From: Hyphomicrobiales bacterium
Lineage (GTDB): Bacteria; Pseudomonadota; Alphaproteobacteria; Rhizobiales; Xanthobacteraceae
DNA length: 25,211 nt
NCBI GenBank assembly: GCA_026400425.1
Contig: JAPLPC010000615.1
Coordinates: 1 to 25,211 of the forward strand
Direction of reading: 5' to 3'
The position numbers and the translations under genes were made by a program. Shown one piece after another: positions 23,692 through 25,211 of this stretch; positions within the stretch are counted from its first letter, which is position 1; each line of letters starts with the position of its first letter. The notes beneath the pieces were generated by a model, which was not told the origin of the DNA, searched no databases, and saw only the letters and a program-made list of their open reading frames with translations.

Positions 23692-25196
23692 TGCAGGCTT
23701 ATCGCGATGGTGAATTGTGCCTTGACCAACTGGCGGCCTTTGCCATCACTGATGATCATGTCCGGCAGGAAGCCGTCTACGAGCGGCTATCCTACAATCG
23801 GGACGCCAGCACGATCCGCCGCCTGCTCACTGAAACTCACGTCCCCGCCACCGACCGCCGCGCCCGCTTCGTCGGGATCGAGGCCTATACGGAAGCGGGC
23901 GGCACGGTCCTGCGTGATCTCTTCACCGAGGATCGCGGCGGTTATCTGGAAGATGTTGCCTTGCTCGACGGCTTGGTCACGGCAAAGCTCGGCAGCGAGG
24001 CCGACCGGTTGCGGGAGGCCGAGGGCTGGAAATGGACCGAAGCCCAGCTTGATTTCCCGCACGCGCACGGCATGCGGCGGATTTATCCGCATTCCGTCGA
24101 ACTCTCGGCAAAAGACGCGCACGCTCTGAAGGTGGCCCAGAGCCAATTCGACCAACTGACCGAACAGTATCAAACCGTCGAAGAACTGTCCGACGACGTA
24201 GACGCGCAGTTCGGCGAGTTGGAAGCAGAAATCGGACGGCTGGAGGCGAAACGGCAGGCCTACGATCCTGACGACATCGCGCGCAGTGGAGCCTTTGTGA
24301 TCCTCAATCACGACCGCACCATAAGAATCGAACGCGGCTTCGTCCGCCCGGGGGACGAAAAACCGCAGTCCGAAGCTGAGCAGGAGAGCCGCGATCGGTC
24401 GAGGAACGGGAGCCATGATGCAGACGGCCAATCCATGCAGGATAACGCAGCGGGAGCAGAGGTCGCCAGCGAGGAGGCCGACGACCGGCCTTTGTCCGAC
24501 GCTCTCGTCCGTGACATCACCGCACATCGTACCTTGGGGCTGCGCCTCACTCTGAGCGAACAGCCCGAAGTCGCCATCGTGGCGGTCACGCATGCGCTCG
24601 CGGCGCAAGTCTTCTATCTCGGTGCGGATGCGCATGTCGTCGGCATCCGGCCGGTCAAGACTGATCTCGCCGCACATGCAGAGGGCATCGAGGATACTCC
24701 CCCCAGCAAGGCTTGGGCGGATCGTCACGCCAATTGGGCACGGCAGATGCCGCGGGACATCACGGAACTGTGGACCTTCGTGGCCGAGCTTGATCACGAC
24801 AGTCGCATGGGCCTGTTTGCGCATTGTGTTGCGCTGACCGCCAATGCGGTCATACTCCCATTGGAGCGGCGGCCGCGCGCGTTGGTAACGGCCGACCAAC
24901 TGGCGGAAGCCGTCTCCCTCGACATGACCGGATACTGGCGCCCGACCGTGCGCAGCTATTTCGGGCGTATTACGAAGGCGCGCATTCTGGAGGCGGTCAG
25001 TGAAGGCGTGAGTGGTGAGGCCGCCGAACGTATGGTGGATATGAAGAAGGCCGACATGGTGGAGGCAGCCGATCAGTTGCTGGCAGCGACAGGCTGGCTA
25101 CCCATCCTGCTCAGAACGGCAGAACCGTCGCATGACGTCAGAGACACAACAAACGTTCCGCCAGACAGCGAAATCATGCAGGATGCCGCCGAATAG
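23667..25196 (+). pseudogene. parB: ParB-family protein, C-terminal part (out of frame with its start)
   Basis: This frame is open from just before the TTG at 23667, with codons CGC CAA CGC CTG CGG immediately upstream. It continues the ParB sequence: LGAISPKLMQAYRDGELCLDQLAAFAITDDHVRQEAVYERL, then a long glutamate-rich coiled-coil region (YQTVEELSDDVDAQFGELEAEIGRLEAKRQAYD), a low-complexity acidic linker, and a conserved C-terminal domain ending near WLPILLRT. Long ParB-like proteins with this extended C-terminus are common on alphaproteobacterial plasmids and integrative elements. Without its own ribosome site, it is probably not made alone. If intact, the protein would bind the element's partition or iteron sites. 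Confidence 0.85.
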
Positions 25197-25211
25197 ACCA
25201 ACGCCGGGGCC

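Larger units (their letters stand above)
9503..25211. mobile_element. Integrated conjugative/mobilizable element (left part)
   Basis: Right of the tRNA-Phe 3' end lie a large serine recombinase, a MobF relaxase, a type IV coupling protein, a ParA-like ATPase, a DUF3987 ATPase and a ParB-family gene, while all housekeeping genes lie to the left. The left boundary is placed at the tRNA; the exact crossover core must lie in or next to its 3' half. No second copy of the tRNA 3' end was found in the window, so the right end is beyond 25211. No VirB-type channel genes are visible. Confidence 0.85.

Noticed and set aside
9503..25211. Second att copy (tRNA-Phe 3' end) inside the window
   Set aside because: I searched for the acceptor/CCA end on both strands and found no convincing copy; attR is probably outside the window.

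Overview
The window joins a conserved alphaproteobacterial chromosome segment (about 1-9500) to the left part of an integrated mobile element (about 9500-25211, running off the right edge). High GC, the order murA / DUF2948-like / hisD / UPF0262 / low-Mr phosphatase / maf / yacG, and the tRNA types suggest a Rhizobiales host, probably Bradyrhizobiaceae (Bradyrhizobium, Rhodopseudomonas, Afipia or similar). The species cannot be fixed from this sequence alone.

Chromosomal part. A Tat-exported amidohydrolase is cut by the left edge (minus strand). Next come a tRNA-Thr(GGT) with a poorly paired acceptor stem (minus), a small basic protein, and a cyclic-nucleotide-binding/thioredoxin-reductase-like fusion. 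A four-helix membrane protein follows, closed by a perfect hairpin. Then come murA, a DUF2948-type protein and the coupled run hisD-UPF0262-phosphatase. The segment ends with maf overlapping yacG (59 aa) and tRNA-Phe(GAA).

Mobile element. It abuts the 3' end of tRNA-Phe. A large serine recombinase on the minus strand reads antisense through the whole tRNA into the flanking chromosome, so its last 47 codons are tRNA and host DNA. To its right, all on the minus strand, are two small unknown genes, a MobF-type relaxase/helicase, a VirD4/TraD-type coupling protein, a membrane protein with a LysM-like tail and a ParA/MinD-type ATPase. Beyond these are a 513-aa unknown protein coupled to a small HTH-like protein, and a DUF3987-type ATPase. 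A ParB-family gene reads rightward from a 1.27-kb non-coding region and is broken by an apparent 2-bp insertion. No VirB/T4SS channel genes are in view, so the element is either mobilizable or has its channel genes beyond the window.

Shared control signals. A 25-31 bp motif (core TGTGGGGGGTC-RCGGGAC) stands, in the same orientation, just upstream of three separate transcription units: the relaxase, ParA-like and DUF3987 units. This looks like a small element-wide regulon. The DUF3987-ParB divergent region carries four clusters of three 8-bp iteron-like units (consensus TGACRAAA), one of them inverted. It also has a ~70-bp direct duplication ending in T-runs, and a GC-rich multi-hairpin leader before parB. 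Together these look like a replication/partition or regulatory centre for the excised element. The iteron clusters, the shared motif and the unknown two-gene cargo are the most novel-looking parts.
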